The position numbers and the translations under genes are program-made. This document shows, one piece after another, positions 46,101-57,511 of a stretch of DNA of 64,000 bases (the first letter of the stretch is position 1; each line of letters begins with the position of its first letter). Location of the stretch: contig JAQTYN010000002.1 in assembly GCA_028688275.1 (NCBI GenBank), positions 1 to 64,000 on the forward strand. The letters run 5' to 3'. The notes under the pieces are model-generated. The model ran no database searches. It saw only the letters and a program-made list of their open reading frames with translations, and had not been told where the DNA came from. This DNA is from Gallionella sp. Lineage in GTDB: Bacteria > Pseudomonadota > Gammaproteobacteria > Burkholderiales > Gallionellaceae.

Positions 46101-46496
46101 TCAACGACATAGATAACTTGAAACTGCAACCCAAACACGACGATAACTCTTTTTGGTATTGGCTTCGCCCCCCAACACGATCAAGTGAGCTGTACCTGTT
46201 ATGTCCAGCGCGTCCTTGCAAGCGAGTGCTTGCGGCGAGGTTAGAACGATTTGCGGATCGTTTGCATTTAAAACGGCATAGGTTTCGTATTGATGTTGCA
46301 TGGTATGCGTTTTGGGATCGTAGCGATCCAGCAAGCCTGTGGGATGTTGTTCAGGATGGATCGAAATTTGAGCTTGGAAGGTGACCGACTGCCCATCTGC
46401 AGCCGCTAGGGAAGCGTAATCCATCACCTCGCTGTGTGCCACAGAGACTGCACAGATCAGCATAAGCCAAGCAAAATTGATTTTTCCCATCATCAT
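46101..46496 (-). CDS. Hypothetical exported protein
   Basis: 131 aa with signal peptide (INFAWLMLICAVSVAHS); no family recognised. Confidence 0.6.
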   Translation of the reverse strand: MMMGKINFAWLMLICAVSVAHSEVMDYASLAAADGQSVTFQAQISIHPEQHPTGLLDRYDPKTHTMQHQYETYAVLNANDPQIVLTSPQALACKDALDITGTAHLIVLGGEANTKKSYRRVWVAVSSYLCR

Positions 46497-46502
46497 CTCC
46501 CT

Positions 46503-47657
46503 TTAACGTGACGCTTTACCAAGCAAAGGCAAAATCGCGGCAGCTGCCTTTTGTGCGGTATTCTGGCGCAAAGTGCGATGCAGTTGCAAGAAAGTCGCTT
46601 CTAATTCGGCAAGCGCACCATGATCGTTTACCGCATTGAGCAAAGCTTGGCTGAGGTTTTCAGGCGTGGCATCGTCTTGCAGCAGTTCAGGTACGACAAA
46701 CCGTTCACACAAAATGTTCGGCAGCCCCACATATGGCAAATAATTTTTGTTTTTCATCATCTGCCACGACAGAGCAGGCATTTTGTAGGTAATCACCATG
46801 GGGCGTTTGAGCAATGCGCACTCCAAAGTCGCCGTTCCCGAAGCAACCAGCACACCATCGGCGGCGATCATCGCGTCTTGTGCATGACCAAACAACAGCG
46901 TGATGGCCAACCCTTGCGCGTCACTGTCGTAAATCGCTTGTTCAAAAATTTCACGCGTTTCGCGAGTAATCAACGGCACGAGAAAGCGCGCATTGGGGCA
47001 AGTTTCAGTAATCAGTTTGGCGGTTTCAATATACGTTGCAGCCAATGCACGCACTTCACTTTGACGAGAACCTGGCAAAAAAGCGAACACTTTGCTGTGT
47101 AGCGGCAAACGCATCATCATGCGCATATCGACTCGGTTAGGCTGTTCGGGCAACATATCTGCCAATGGGTGGCCAACATAAGCGACGGGCACGCCCGCTG
47201 CTTGGTAAATTTTCGGCTCGTGCGGGAACAACGCCAACACCAAATTCACTGCCTGTTTGATTTTATGGATACGCTCACCGCGCCATGCCCAAATCGAGGG
47301 GCTGACATAATGCACGGTGGTGATGCCTCGCTTTTTCAAGGCGAGTTCAAGATTGAGATTGAAGTCAGGCGCGTCTATAGCGATAAACAAATCAGGACGA
47401 TTTTTCAGGAAATAACGACGCAGTTGATCGCGTATCCCCACGATTTCGCGATAATGACGCAATACTTCCACATAGCCGCGCACCGCCAATTTTTCCATGG
47501 GAAACAAAACATTCATCCCGACGGACTGCATTTTCGCCCCGCCTATGCCGACGAATTCAATGTCAGGACGCGCCTGTTTTAATGCCGCCATCAAATGACT
47601 GCCCAGCAAGTCGCCAGAAGCTTCACCTGCTACGATACCAATAATAATTTTTTTCAC
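46503..47657 (-). CDS. lpxB: Lipid-A-disaccharide synthase
   Basis: 'GIVAGEASGDLLGSHLMAALKQ', 'FIGIGG'-like start, 'DAPDFNLNLELALKKRGITTVHYVSPSIWAWRGERI', 'LLPGSRQSEV'-like motif. Confidence 0.96.
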   Translation of the reverse strand: MKKIIIGIVAGEASGDLLGSHLMAALKQARPDIEFVGIGGAKMQSVGMNVLFPMEKLAVRGYVEVLRHYREIVGIRDQLRRYFLKNRPDLFIAIDAPDFNLNLELALKKRGITTVHYVSPSIWAWRGERIHKIKQAVNLVLALFPHEPKIYQAAGVPVAYVGHPLADMLPEQPNRVDMRMMMRLPLHSKVFAFLPGSRQSEVRALAATYIETAKLITETCPNARFLVPLITRETREIFEQAIYDSDAQGLAITLLFGHAQDAMIAADGVLVASGTATLECALLKRPMVITYKMPALSWQMMKNKNYLPYVGLPNILCERFVVPELLQDDATPENLSQALLNAVNDHGALAELEATFLQLHRTLRQNTAQKAAAAILPLLGKASR

Positions 47658-47856
47658 GATTTATAACAAAGGGATAGGGTTAAATCACCATAGACTGGCG
47701 GTGAGGCGCGAACCCCAGCCTACGTTTAGTCATTTAGTTGTGCGAATATCTTGTGAATTCACAATGAAATACAGACAAACGTGGAAGGTGGATTAGCCAA
47801 TGGCAATCCACCCTTTCTCAAAAATAGCGGTTTGCTGCACGAAACCGCCCTACCCT

Positions 47857-49884
47857 TTAAACCGCCTTTTGTCCCTTATTGACTTCCAAACTCAAACTAA
47901 ACACCTCCGCACGGACGGCAAAAGTCACGGTAATTTCAACCGCTTGCATGATTTTTTCAAAGCCAGCTTCGGATTGGGAGACCGTGAAATAGGGTTGAGC
48001 GTTGATCGTCACGGGATGAGAAGTGGCGAGGATGATATGCCCACCTAACACGCCATCGTCTAGCGTCAAGCCATTGACATCATTCAATAATAACGGCTGC
48101 CCCAAGCCGCCTAAGATGGTGTTATCGGTGGCGACAAATCGTCCTGCGTAACCGTCGCAACTGGGCATTGCCAACAGCAGGCGCACGGCGACTTCACCCG
48201 TAGTCAGTTCCGCACACGTGTAGCGCGCTTCGATGCAATTTTCACTGAGTTGCAGGGTTTTGCTGATGATGCCGCCGCTTGCCAAATTTGCTTGGAATTG
48301 CAACGAGTCTTCATCCGATGCCAACAAGCCATAATTATTGATGGCCTGACACCCTTGGGGAGTTTGCAAGGTTTCGGTAAACACACCTTGGGGGGTAAGG
48401 TCAGTCAATAAATCGGCATGGGATATTTCGTGTTTGAAAGCCACGCGATCATGCGGGTTGGCAATGCCGTCTCCTGCGTGTTCCGATGCCTCTTGGCTTC
48501 GTTGAATCTTGGCAAAGTAATGTTCGGTTTGACGACGTAAGGTGTCACCGAAGTTGTGATTCAAACGATAATCGTCCAATTCACATACGCCCGCATGGCC
48601 ATCCAGCTTAACAATCGCTTGTAACGCATTGTTATAAATTGCATATTCTTCCGTACCGTCGCGGTCATAATCGCTGAGAGCGGGCACGATGCGCGGGGTC
48701 AACTGATCAAGTTTGGCTTCCAAACGCACAATGGCGTTGTAAACTGCGCGGCGTAAATGCGGCAAATACAGCCCGCCAAACAAGCCGTGCCAATACGCAT
48801 CGTTGGCTTGTGCTTCATACAAATCATCTAGTAAATCCGCGCTACATTTGCCATCGGGCAATTGGGCGACGCGCAGCGACAAGCTTTGCATCCGTTTGTG
48901 CATCCAGTTGGATTCGGGATAGCGGGTGAAAAAGTTCTTCCAGATACCGCCGCGAATATTGGCTTTATGTTCTTCGTAGCGACCCGATGCTTTTTCACGG
49001 GCAACCAAGTCGGCATAACGCGCCGCTGCCGTGGCGGGCAACGTCCATTCATTCATTTCGATATAGGACGTAGTCGGCAAGTACACAATACCGCGTGTTT
49101 TCACGGTGTCGTGATATTCCTGATAGGTACGTGGTTTGATTTTTTTAGAGGCCAATACGCCAACAATAAAGTTTTCCAGCCATTTTTTCTCATAAACCCA
49201 TTCATAGGTTTCGGGCCAAATACCAAATTTTTCGATGTCATCGAAATACACAGCCGCTGCATTTTCACCTTGATCCGCCAACCATTCCATATAGCTGACC
49301 ACTTCGTGCGCGGGTGCGAACGGAATGCGATAACGCAGCCCTTCCGAAATCGGGAATAAATCCAAAGGCTTGCCGCCTTCTTCCGTCGTGTAATAACCAT
49401 CCAATTGCGCCATCTCTTTGCCTGCGCACAGGAAATGATAGTCATCCACGGTCACGTAACGAATGCCTGCATCGGCCAAAGAAGGCACAACAGTCGCTTC
49501 CCATACGCGCTCAGTCAACCATGCGCCTTGGGGACGTTGACCATAGCGCGCTTCCAGTTTGTCAGAAAAACGGGTTAGTTGACCAAAGCGATCCTGTTCA
49601 GGAATCACTGCCAACACAGGCTCCGTATCGCCAGCACCAAACATTTCCACCTGACCACGTGCCACCATTTCTTGCAATAACGCCATATCTTCTGGGAATT
49701 TATTCTGCAAATAATCCAACAACCAACCACTGAAATGCACCGCGAAGCGAAACTCTGGGTAGCGGTGCAACACCTGCAAAAACGGGCGGTAACACCGAAA
49801 ATGCGCATCGTCGATGACTTCAGGGAAATTGCCTACGGGTTGGTGCGCATGCACACCAAAGAGAAGAGAGATGGTTTTTGACAT
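47857..49884 (-). CDS. GH57 family 4-alpha-glucanotransferase/alpha-amylase
   Basis: 675 aa 'ISLLFGVHAHQPVGNFPEVIDDAHFRCYRPFLQVLHRYPEFRFAVHFSGWLLDYL' GH57 N-terminus and GH57-associated C-terminal domains. Confidence 0.92.
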   Translation of the reverse strand: MSKTISLLFGVHAHQPVGNFPEVIDDAHFRCYRPFLQVLHRYPEFRFAVHFSGWLLDYLQNKFPEDMALLQEMVARGQVEMFGAGDTEPVLAVIPEQDRFGQLTRFSDKLEARYGQRPQGAWLTERVWEATVVPSLADAGIRYVTVDDYHFLCAGKEMAQLDGYYTTEEGGKPLDLFPISEGLRYRIPFAPAHEVVSYMEWLADQGENAAAVYFDDIEKFGIWPETYEWVYEKKWLENFIVGVLASKKIKPRTYQEYHDTVKTRGIVYLPTTSYIEMNEWTLPATAAARYADLVAREKASGRYEEHKANIRGGIWKNFFTRYPESNWMHKRMQSLSLRVAQLPDGKCSADLLDDLYEAQANDAYWHGLFGGLYLPHLRRAVYNAIVRLEAKLDQLTPRIVPALSDYDRDGTEEYAIYNNALQAIVKLDGHAGVCELDDYRLNHNFGDTLRRQTEHYFAKIQRSQEASEHAGDGIANPHDRVAFKHEISHADLLTDLTPQGVFTETLQTPQGCQAINNYGLLASDEDSLQFQANLASGGIISKTLQLSENCIEARYTCAELTTGEVAVRLLLAMPSCDGYAGRFVATDNTILGGLGQPLLLNDVNGLTLDDGVLGGHIILATSHPVTINAQPYFTVSQSEAGFEKIMQAVEITVTFAVRAEVFSLSLEVNKGQKAV

Positions 49885-50015
49885 GATTAAATCTTCTTTG
49901 AATTTAAGATGAGGTATTTCAAATCACCTAGCGAGACCGTTCGTGAATTGAACGACCTCAGCATAAGCAATATTTGTGACTATTTTATGCACCAATGCGA
50001 GAATTTTAACGAAGC

Positions 50016-51728
50016 CTACTCAGAACCCCGTCGCATGGCACCGCCCGCTTCAGCATAACCACCGCCATGACTGATTGGGCTATCCAATTCTGCGGGTGGA
50101 ACGAGTTTCAACAAGCGATACAATTCGCGTAAGTTGTGGCGATACAAGCGATCAAAACTTTTCACAGACTGTGAAGGATTGTCGTCACCAAACCACCAGA
50201 ACCAATCGGAGCTTTCACAAGAGCAAAGTTGTGCTTCTGCGGCTGCTTGCTCCTCAATTGTCAACGTACCACTGGCCATTGCAAAATCGAAACTTGACTT
50301 AGCAGCACACAGCAAATCCCAAGCGCGGTTTTTGTCCTTGCTACCGATCCAGGTCGCAAAGTTGCCATATACCCAACTGCCAGCCATTAAATTAGGCAGA
50401 GGGCGTGGCTTTGCGCTGTCGGTACGCAACACCATGAGGCGCAGATAATCCTCATAGGTATGCGTATGGATGTTGCTTTGCGCTTCCAATGCAGCATACA
50501 ACCCATCCAAGAAATAAAACCCATTGTAAGGATAGTATTCCCACGCATTTTCGCCATCCAAAATCACACTCACCACGGGCGTTTCACCATGGGGCGCATG
50601 ACGACCAATCTGCTCAATTTGCTCCACAAAATGGCGTGCGGCATCCTGACCATGCCAATGTGAATACTCAAAGCCGATCAAATCAGACAACTGATCATCG
50701 CGGAAGAAGCAACTCATGGTTGCGTCACCCTGAACATATTGGTACGGGCGATAGAGATAATCTTGCTTATGGGAAGTGTCCAAATGCGCTTGACGCAAAC
50801 TATTGGCCAGCACACCCTGCCCACTGGCGATCCAACGACAGCCTTCCGCCGTCATGACAGATAAGGTTTCATCTGAAATAGAACCTTCCGCAGGCCAAAA
50901 ACCCTGAGGTGCTTTGACAAAACGCGCCGTATGACTCTGCTTGGCTTTGGTGATGTGTGCAGCAACGCGTTCTTTTCCGCCTGGATAGTGCGATGTGACA
51001 GGTAAAGGCGCATCGGGCATCGCTTGTTTTGCACTGGCAAAGTCTATCAACAATGGCGCAAGAGGGTGGTAATGTGGCGTAGCTGAAATTTCAATTTGAC
51101 CCGTTTCTGCCAATTTACGGTAGCGCGGAATCACGCCAGTCACTAGTTCGCCAATCAAGCCAAGCAGCAGCGTACGATCTTGATGGGTAAAGCCCTCGCC
51201 TTTTGCCATCAATTTCAATAACAAAGGATGTTCGCGACGGACGCTCTCACCAAACCAAGCGAGGTGATACCACGTCAACAAATCTGCCATATATTGCCCA
51301 GACAAATAAGTCAATGCCACGTCGCCATAGGACTGCATCTGCGCATGCAATTCTTGCAGTCGTTTATAGGCAGGATACGGTGAAATCATTTTCGCGTCAT
51401 TACTACGGAAACAAGCCTCTAAGACCAAATTCCGTTGCGCTTGCGTCAATTTGCAGGAGTCATCATGGGCTAATAATCGCAACAAAGGATCGCGCAACTG
51501 TCCCGTGGCAAACTGCTCGGCGTAGTCCTCCAGTTGATCGAGCAGTATCGGCACAAAATTGACAACCGCTCGAACCGTTGGATAGCGTTCCAAGTGATAC
51601 GCCATATCCGTGTAATCTTTAATGGCGTGCAAATACGTCCAAGGCAATACAAAATCACCTGTAGCGTAATCGCGGTAATCTGGCTGGTGCATGTGCCAGA
51701 GAAAAATAAGGTCAACAGGTTTTTTCAT
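50016..51728 (-). CDS. GH57 family glycoside hydrolase
   Basis: 570 aa 'LIFLWHMHQPDYRD ... FVLPWTYLHAIKDYTDMAYHLERYPTVRAVVNFVPILLDQLEDY', 'VVSVILDGENAWEYYPYNG'. Confidence 0.93.
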   Translation of the reverse strand: MKKPVDLIFLWHMHQPDYRDYATGDFVLPWTYLHAIKDYTDMAYHLERYPTVRAVVNFVPILLDQLEDYAEQFATGQLRDPLLRLLAHDDSCKLTQAQRNLVLEACFRSNDAKMISPYPAYKRLQELHAQMQSYGDVALTYLSGQYMADLLTWYHLAWFGESVRREHPLLLKLMAKGEGFTHQDRTLLLGLIGELVTGVIPRYRKLAETGQIEISATPHYHPLAPLLIDFASAKQAMPDAPLPVTSHYPGGKERVAAHITKAKQSHTARFVKAPQGFWPAEGSISDETLSVMTAEGCRWIASGQGVLANSLRQAHLDTSHKQDYLYRPYQYVQGDATMSCFFRDDQLSDLIGFEYSHWHGQDAARHFVEQIEQIGRHAPHGETPVVSVILDGENAWEYYPYNGFYFLDGLYAALEAQSNIHTHTYEDYLRLMVLRTDSAKPRPLPNLMAGSWVYGNFATWIGSKDKNRAWDLLCAAKSSFDFAMASGTLTIEEQAAAEAQLCSCESSDWFWWFGDDNPSQSVKSFDRLYRHNLRELYRLLKLVPPAELDSPISHGGGYAEAGGAMRRGSE

Positions 51729-51769
51729 AACAAGGAAACCCCGCCGAGGCGGGGTGTAGTGAGTGGAAT

Positions 51770-53095
51770 TTAACGAATACTGCGCACAACCTGCCCCAGC
51801 ATTTCAGGGGTAATCAAAGTCACGCCGTTGGGACTGACATGGAAACGCTTGCGGTCTTCTTCGGGATTGACCCCAACTTCCAAGCCTTCTGGAATTTTGC
51901 AATTCTTATCCACAATCACCCGTTTCAGGGTGACGTAGCGACCCACATCGACATTGGGCAACAACACAGAATCTTCAATTAGTGAGTAGCTATTAACCCG
52001 CACATCCGAAAACAACAAGGAATGTTTGACCGTGGAACCGCTGACAATACACCCGCCCGATACCAGCGAATCCACCGCCACGCCACGCCGTTCAGGTTCA
52101 TCAAACACAAATTTAGCAGGAGGCAATTGCTCTTGATGTGTCCAAATCGGCCATTCTTGATCGTACATATTCAAATCTGGCACCACTTTGGTCAACTCCA
52201 TGCTGGCTTCCCAGTACGAATCTATCGTCCCCACATCGCGCCAATACGGCACATCATCCTCGCCCATCCCGACACAGCTTTCTTCAAAACTTTGGGCAAA
52301 GACTCGGTATTTTTCCACCATATGCGGGATCAGATCCTTACCAAAATCATGGCTAGAACGAGTGTCATCCGCATCGCGTATCAGTTGTTCAAATAGGAAT
52401 TTAGCGTTGAACACATAAATCCCCATGCTAGCGAGCGATATGCCAGGCTTACCTGGAATAGAGGCGGGCTGAGCGGGCTTTTCCGCGAACTCAACCACGC
52501 GGGCATTTTCATCCACCGCCATCACGCCAAACGCCGTCGCCTCCGCCACTGGCACTTCCAAACACGCCACGGTCATATCGGCTTTGTTTTCAACGTGAAA
52601 TGCCAACAACTTACCGTAGTCCATTTTATAAACATGATCGCCCGCCAAAATCAACACGAAATCGGCTCCAGATTGACGAATAATGTCTAGGTTTTGAAAC
52701 ACCGCATCGGCCGTGCCTTGGTACCACTGATCTTCATGGATACGTTGTTGGGCGGGCAATAAGTCGAGATACTCACCAAACTGCCCGTTCAGGAATGACC
52801 AGCCACGCTGGATATGTTGGATCAGGCTGTGCGATTTATATTGCGTGGCTACACCAATACGGCGGATGCCAGAGTTCACACAATTGGATAATACAAAATC
52901 AATAATCCGAAATTTCCCACCAAAAGGCACAGCAGGTTTCGCCCGCCAATCCGTGAGTTGATGCAAGCGACTACCCCGTCCACCCGCCAACACCATTGCG
53001 TAGGTATTTTTAGTAATTCGACTGACAAAACGCGGGGCTGGATCACCTGACGCATTTTGATATTTTTTTTGCAAATAGCTTAATTCCGTCCTCAT
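51770..53095 (-). CDS. glgC: Glucose-1-phosphate adenylyltransferase
   Basis: '[50 protein letters not shown]', '[12 protein letters not shown]'; start trimmed to MRTELSYL. Confidence 0.96.
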   Translation of the reverse strand: MRTELSYLQKKYQNASGDPAPRFVSRITKNTYAMVLAGGRGSRLHQLTDWRAKPAVPFGGKFRIIDFVLSNCVNSGIRRIGVATQYKSHSLIQHIQRGWSFLNGQFGEYLDLLPAQQRIHEDQWYQGTADAVFQNLDIIRQSGADFVLILAGDHVYKMDYGKLLAFHVENKADMTVACLEVPVAEATAFGVMAVDENARVVEFAEKPAQPASIPGKPGISLASMGIYVFNAKFLFEQLIRDADDTRSSHDFGKDLIPHMVEKYRVFAQSFEESCVGMGEDDVPYWRDVGTIDSYWEASMELTKVVPDLNMYDQEWPIWTHQEQLPPAKFVFDEPERRGVAVDSLVSGGCIVSGSTVKHSLLFSDVRVNSYSLIEDSVLLPNVDVGRYVTLKRVIVDKNCKIPEGLEVGVNPEEDRKRFHVSPNGVTLITPEMLGQVVRSIR

Positions 53096-53180
53096 TTTTG
53101 CCCTCTCTTTTTTACTTTGCCGTGATGTGACCATTATCATTTACAATCGCTACATTAGACAAGAACAAAGAGGAGATAAG

Positions 53181-55337
53181 GTGAATAGTTTAATTGAATC
53201 GCTGTTGCACGCCCGCTTGCATGACCCATTTGGTTTCTTGGGACTCCACCAGACCGAAACAGATTGGGTTATTCGTATTTATCAACCGAATGCCACACAC
53301 ATTGAATTGTTGGGCGAGACGATAACGGCCTTTAAGCGCGTTCACCCTGCAGGCATCTTTGAATGGCATGGCACCACCGCCCCCAACCGCCCTTACCAAG
53401 TGCGCATCTATCAAGGATCAATCTGCCATGATCTCTTTGATCCATATCAATTCCCCGCCCACCTGTCCGAACTTGACTTGCATTTATTTAGCGAAGGCAC
53501 GTTACGCCAAGGCTATAACATGCTGGGTTCTCACGCAGTTGAAGTTGATGGCGTACAAGGTGTGCGCTTTGCAGTGTGGGCTCCCAATGCAGAGCGCGTC
53601 AGTGTGGTCGGGGAATTTAACCAGTGGGACGGTCGTTTAAATCCTATGCGTTTACATGGCTCTAGTGGCGTGTGGGAAATTTTCCTACCCCACATTGCCC
53701 AGCACGCGTTGTATCGCTACGAAATTCGTAATCGTGAAACGGGGCAAGTCATCACCAAAACTGATCCGTACGCCCAAGGCTACGAACACCGCCCCCACAC
53801 CGCCGCACTCGCCGCAACCGCACATCGCCATCAATGGCAAGATGCAGCTTGGATGAAGCAACGTGGTGAATGGGACTGGTTGCACGGTGCGATCAATATT
53901 TATGAAGTGCACCCTGGCTCTTGGAAACGTCATCCTGATGGTCGTCCTTATAGCTATCAAGAATTATCCAAAGATTTAATCCCTTACGTAAAAGGCATGG
54001 GCTATACCCATATCGAGTTACTGCCCGTTTCCGAACATCCGCTCGATGAATCATGGGGTTATCAAGCCACTGGCTATTTCGCCCCCACCAGCCGCTTTGG
54101 TTCACCCGATGAATTACGCGCCTTTATTGATGCCTGCCATCAGGCGGATATCGGCGTGATTTTGGATTGGGTACCTGCGCATTTCCCACAGGATAGCTTT
54201 GCATTAGCACATTTTGATGGTACGTCTTTATATGAACACGAAGACCCTCGCTTGGGTATGCACCAAGACTGGGGCACACACATCTTCAACTACGGTCGAA
54301 ATGAGGTGAAAAGCTTCTTGATGTCCAGCGCGCATTTCTGGCTGTCGGAATTTCATTTCGACGGATTGCGCGTTGATGCTGTCGCATCCATGTTGTATCT
54401 GGACTACTCACGCAAAGCCGATCAATGGATACCTAACAAATATGGTGGTCGAGAAAACCTTGAAGCGGTGGACTTTTTGCGTGCCATGAACGTAATGGTG
54501 CACGAAGACTTCCCTGGTGCACTCACCATGGCCGAGGAGTCAACCTCATGGCCTGGCGTGTCTCGCCCTACTTACGTGGGCGGCTTAGGCTTCTCACTCA
54601 AATGGAATATGGGCTGGATGAATGACACGCTCAGCTATTTTGAACGCGACCCCATTTACCGTCGCTATCACCACAATCAACTCACGTTTGGTCAAATCTA
54701 CGCCTATACCGAAAACTTTATCCTGCCGTTCTCACACGATGAAGTCGTACATGGCAAAGGCTCTTTATTGGCCAAAATGCCTGGTGATAGTTGGCAGAAA
54801 TTTGCCAACCTGCGTTTGTTGATGGTTTATCAAATGACCACGCCAGGTAAAAAACTCAATTTTATGGGCAACGAAATTGCACAAGGTCGGGAATGGCAAG
54901 ACAAGTGGGAGCTCGAATGGTGGCAGCTCGGTCAGGAATCACATCGTGGCATGCACAATCTTAGCCACAACTTGAACGTGCTTTATCGTGACACGCCTGC
55001 TTTACATGATTTGGATTTCCAGACTGAAGGCTTTAGCTGGATAGACTGCACGGATGCTGCTCGTTCGGTGTTGTCTTATCAACGGCGCGCCCGTGATGGT
55101 AGCAGTTTGGTGGTGTTGCTTAATCTCACCCCTGTACCGAACAAGCATTACCGCATTGGTTTGCCCAACGCGGGGCAATACCGTGAAATCCTGAACAGCG
55201 ACTCCGAGTATTTTTCAGGGAGCAATATGGGCAATGCGGGCAGTATCACCACGGAAGACATCCCGTGGATGGGACTACCCTATTCAGCAGAAATCACCTT
55301 GCCGCCATTAGCAGGCGTGATTTTGCAACCCGTGTAA
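53181..55337 (+). CDS. glgB: 1,4-alpha-glucan branching enzyme
   Basis: 'VRFAVWAPNAERVSVVGEFNQWDGR', 'HFDGLRVDAVASMLYLDYSR', 'LPFSHDEVVHGKGSLLAKMPGD'; GTG start preceded by AGGAG. Confidence 0.95.
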   Translation: MNSLIESLLHARLHDPFGFLGLHQTETDWVIRIYQPNATHIELLGETITAFKRVHPAGIFEWHGTTAPNRPYQVRIYQGSICHDLFDPYQFPAHLSELDLHLFSEGTLRQGYNMLGSHAVEVDGVQGVRFAVWAPNAERVSVVGEFNQWDGRLNPMRLHGSSGVWEIFLPHIAQHALYRYEIRNRETGQVITKTDPYAQGYEHRPHTAALAATAHRHQWQDAAWMKQRGEWDWLHGAINIYEVHPGSWKRHPDGRPYSYQELSKDLIPYVKGMGYTHIELLPVSEHPLDESWGYQATGYFAPTSRFGSPDELRAFIDACHQADIGVILDWVPAHFPQDSFALAHFDGTSLYEHEDPRLGMHQDWGTHIFNYGRNEVKSFLMSSAHFWLSEFHFDGLRVDAVASMLYLDYSRKADQWIPNKYGGRENLEAVDFLRAMNVMVHEDFPGALTMAEESTSWPGVSRPTYVGGLGFSLKWNMGWMNDTLSYFERDPIYRRYHHNQLTFGQIYAYTENFILPFSHDEVVHGKGSLLAKMPGDSWQKFANLRLLMVYQMTTPGKKLNFMGNEIAQGREWQDKWELEWWQLGQESHRGMHNLSHNLNVLYRDTPALHDLDFQTEGFSWIDCTDAARSVLSYQRRARDGSSLVVLLNLTPVPNKHYRIGLPNAGQYREILNSDSEYFSGSNMGNAGSITTEDIPWMGLPYSAEITLPPLAGVILQPV

Positions 55338-55403
55338 ATCTTCGTAGGTCAGGCTTAGCATCTGGCCTACGAAATTTTGATGTCGGGTTAATGCCCGATC
55401 TAC
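55338..55403. repeat. REP-like double hairpin downstream of glgB
   Basis: TTCGTAGGTCAGGC...TGGCCTACGAA and TGTCGGGTTAATGCCCGATCTAC. Confidence 0.6.
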
Positions 55404-55426
55404 TTAGTGAATAAGCTTATACCATC

Positions 55427-57067
55427 ATGTCCAAACTGACCCAATCTGCCGCTTGGCAAGCCCTGAATGCGCACTTTTTGACTGTTCAATCCCTGACCAT
55501 GCGTCAACTATTTGACGAAAATGCGGATCGTTTTGCGCAATTTTCTATCCAACTCGACCATTTGTTGTTCGACTACTCCAAAAACCGCATCACCGCTGAA
55601 ACGGTGAGATTATTGTTAGATTTGGCGCAACAAGCCCAAGTCCCACACGCCATCGAGCGCATGTTCGCGGGCGATAAAATCAACGCGACCGAGCAACGCG
55701 CCGCCTTGCATACCGCGCTGCGCAATCGTTCCGACCGCCCTGTGTTGGTAGATGGCAAAGACGTGATGCCCGACGTGCGCCGTGTGTTGACGCAAATGCG
55801 GCAATTTTCTGACGCAGTGCGCAGTGGCGCACATTGCGGACATACAGGCAAAGTGATACAGGACGTGGTGAATATCGGCATCGGCGGCTCTGACCTTGGG
55901 CCCTTGATGGTGTGCGAAGCACTGAAATCCTACGCCCGCCCCGATTTACGAGTCCATTTTGTCTCCAATGTGGATGCCACCCATTTGGTCGAAACGCTGA
56001 AAAAACTCGATGCGGAAACCACGCTGTTTATCGTCAGCTCCAAGACTTTCACCACCCAAGAAACCCTGACCAACGCCCGTTCCGCCCGCGCTTGGTTGGT
56101 GGCACAATTGGGCGATGAAGCCGCCGTGGCGAGTCATTTTGCCGCCGTTTCCACCAACCTCGCCGCCACGTCCCAGTTTGGCATCAACCCCGCCAACGTG
56201 TTTGAATTTTGGGATTGGGTGGGCGGTCGTTATTCCTTGTGGTCGGCAATCGGCTTGCCCATTGCCCTATTTGTCGGCATGGACAAGTTTGAAGAACTGC
56301 TCGCAGGTGCGCACGCCATGGACGAACACTTCCGCAACACACCCCTTGAGCAAAATATCCCCGTCATCATGGCGATGCTGGGCGTGTGGTATGGCAACTT
56401 CTTCGGCGCGGGCTCTAATGCCGTGTTGCCTTACGACCAATATTTGCACCGCTTCGCCGCCTATCTGCAACAGCTCGACATGGAAAGCAACGGCAAAGGC
56501 GTAGATAGAGACGGCAACCCCGTGGATTACGACACGGGGATGGTGGTGTGGGGCGAACCTGGCACCAATGGGCAGCACGCGTTTTACCAATTGATCCACC
56601 AAGGCACACGGATGATTCCCGCCGACTTCTTAGCCCCGCTGCGCAGTCACAACCCACTGGGCGAACATCACGACATTTTGCTTGCCAATTGCTTCGCCCA
56701 AACTGAAGCCTTGATGCGCGGCAAAACCAGCGACGAAGCGCGTGCAGAGTTGGTTGCCCAAGGTTTGAGCGGCGACGCGTTGGAAAGCCTATTGCCTCAC
56801 AAAGTTTTTCCAGGCAACAAACCCACCAACACGATTTTATTCGACCAACTCGACCCGCACATGCTGGGGATGCTCATCGCCCTGTACGAACACAAAGTCT
56901 TCGCCCAAAGCGTCATCTGGCACATCAACCCCTTCGACCAATGGGGCGTAGAGCTGGGCAAACAATTGGCGGGGAAAATTTTGCCTGAATTGCGCGAAGG
57001 CGGCATTGCGGGAAAACATGATGGTTCAACCAGTGGCTTAATTCAGTGTTATTTAGAAAGTCGTTAG
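55427..57067 (+). CDS. pgi: Glucose-6-phosphate isomerase
   Basis: '[20 protein letters not shown]', '[24 protein letters not shown]', '[21 protein letters not shown]'. Confidence 0.97.
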   Translation: MSKLTQSAAWQALNAHFLTVQSLTMRQLFDENADRFAQFSIQLDHLLFDYSKNRITAETVRLLLDLAQQAQVPHAIERMFAGDKINATEQRAALHTALRNRSDRPVLVDGKDVMPDVRRVLTQMRQFSDAVRSGAHCGHTGKVIQDVVNIGIGGSDLGPLMVCEALKSYARPDLRVHFVSNVDATHLVETLKKLDAETTLFIVSSKTFTTQETLTNARSARAWLVAQLGDEAAVASHFAAVSTNLAATSQFGINPANVFEFWDWVGGRYSLWSAIGLPIALFVGMDKFEELLAGAHAMDEHFRNTPLEQNIPVIMAMLGVWYGNFFGAGSNAVLPYDQYLHRFAAYLQQLDMESNGKGVDRDGNPVDYDTGMVVWGEPGTNGQHAFYQLIHQGTRMIPADFLAPLRSHNPLGEHHDILLANCFAQTEALMRGKTSDEARAELVAQGLSGDALESLLPHKVFPGNKPTNTILFDQLDPHMLGMLIALYEHKVFAQSVIWHINPFDQWGVELGKQLAGKILPELREGGIAGKHDGSTSGLIQCYLESR

Positions 57068-57110
57068 TTGCTAGTCGTTAGTTGATAGTTTTTTACTGGC
57101 AGGGTAAGTA
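57061..57110. repeat. Partial GTTAG-type repeat (half element) downstream of pgi
   Basis: GTCGTTAGTTGCTAGTCGTTAGTTGATAG. Confidence 0.55.
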
Positions 57111-57153
57111 TTCGCAGAGTGCATTAGACCAAATATAATTTGGAGAAAATACA

Positions 57154-57390
57154 ATGTTTCGTTCAGTAGAAAAAATGACGAACACGGAGCTCATTTTTTT
57201 ATTACGTAATTCATTTTTACTTGGTTTTTCAATAGGTAGCATAGGTACACTGTGTATGCTCCTTTCCGTAATTGGAAAGCAAAAAAATATGTTAATTTTT
57301 ACGTCTACTACCGTCATTACGCTACTTTTGGTACTTGTCCTGAGCATAATTTATCGACGCATTAGTTCAGAACTGGCGCGCCGCATTTAA
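57154..57390 (+). CDS. Hypothetical small two-TM protein
   Basis: 78 aa ORF with two hydrophobic segments; RBS-like GGAGAA 5' of ATG. Confidence 0.5.
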   Translation: MFRSVEKMTNTELIFLLRNSFLLGFSIGSIGTLCMLLSVIGKQKNMLIFTSTTVITLLLVLVLSIIYRRISSELARRI

Positions 57391-57446
57391 ATTAGTGAAT
57401 GGTCTGATTCTACGTTTAATCCCACGCGCGCATAAAATTTACCCAC

Positions 57447-57480
57447 AAAAAAGGCACACCGAAGTGTGCCTTTTTGTTTT
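57447..57480. terminator. Bidirectional Rho-independent terminator
   Basis: AAAAAGGCACAC-CGAA-GTGTGCCTTTTT between convergent genes. Confidence 0.88.
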
Positions 57481-57511
57481 ACTCAACGCCCGCTAAACGG
57501 GCTGCTGAATA

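Noticed and set aside
51728-51769. CCCCGCC-GA-GGCGGGG hairpin as terminator between glgC and GH57
   Set aside because: Strong stem but no U-tract on the minus strand; may be a processing site, not called as a terminator.
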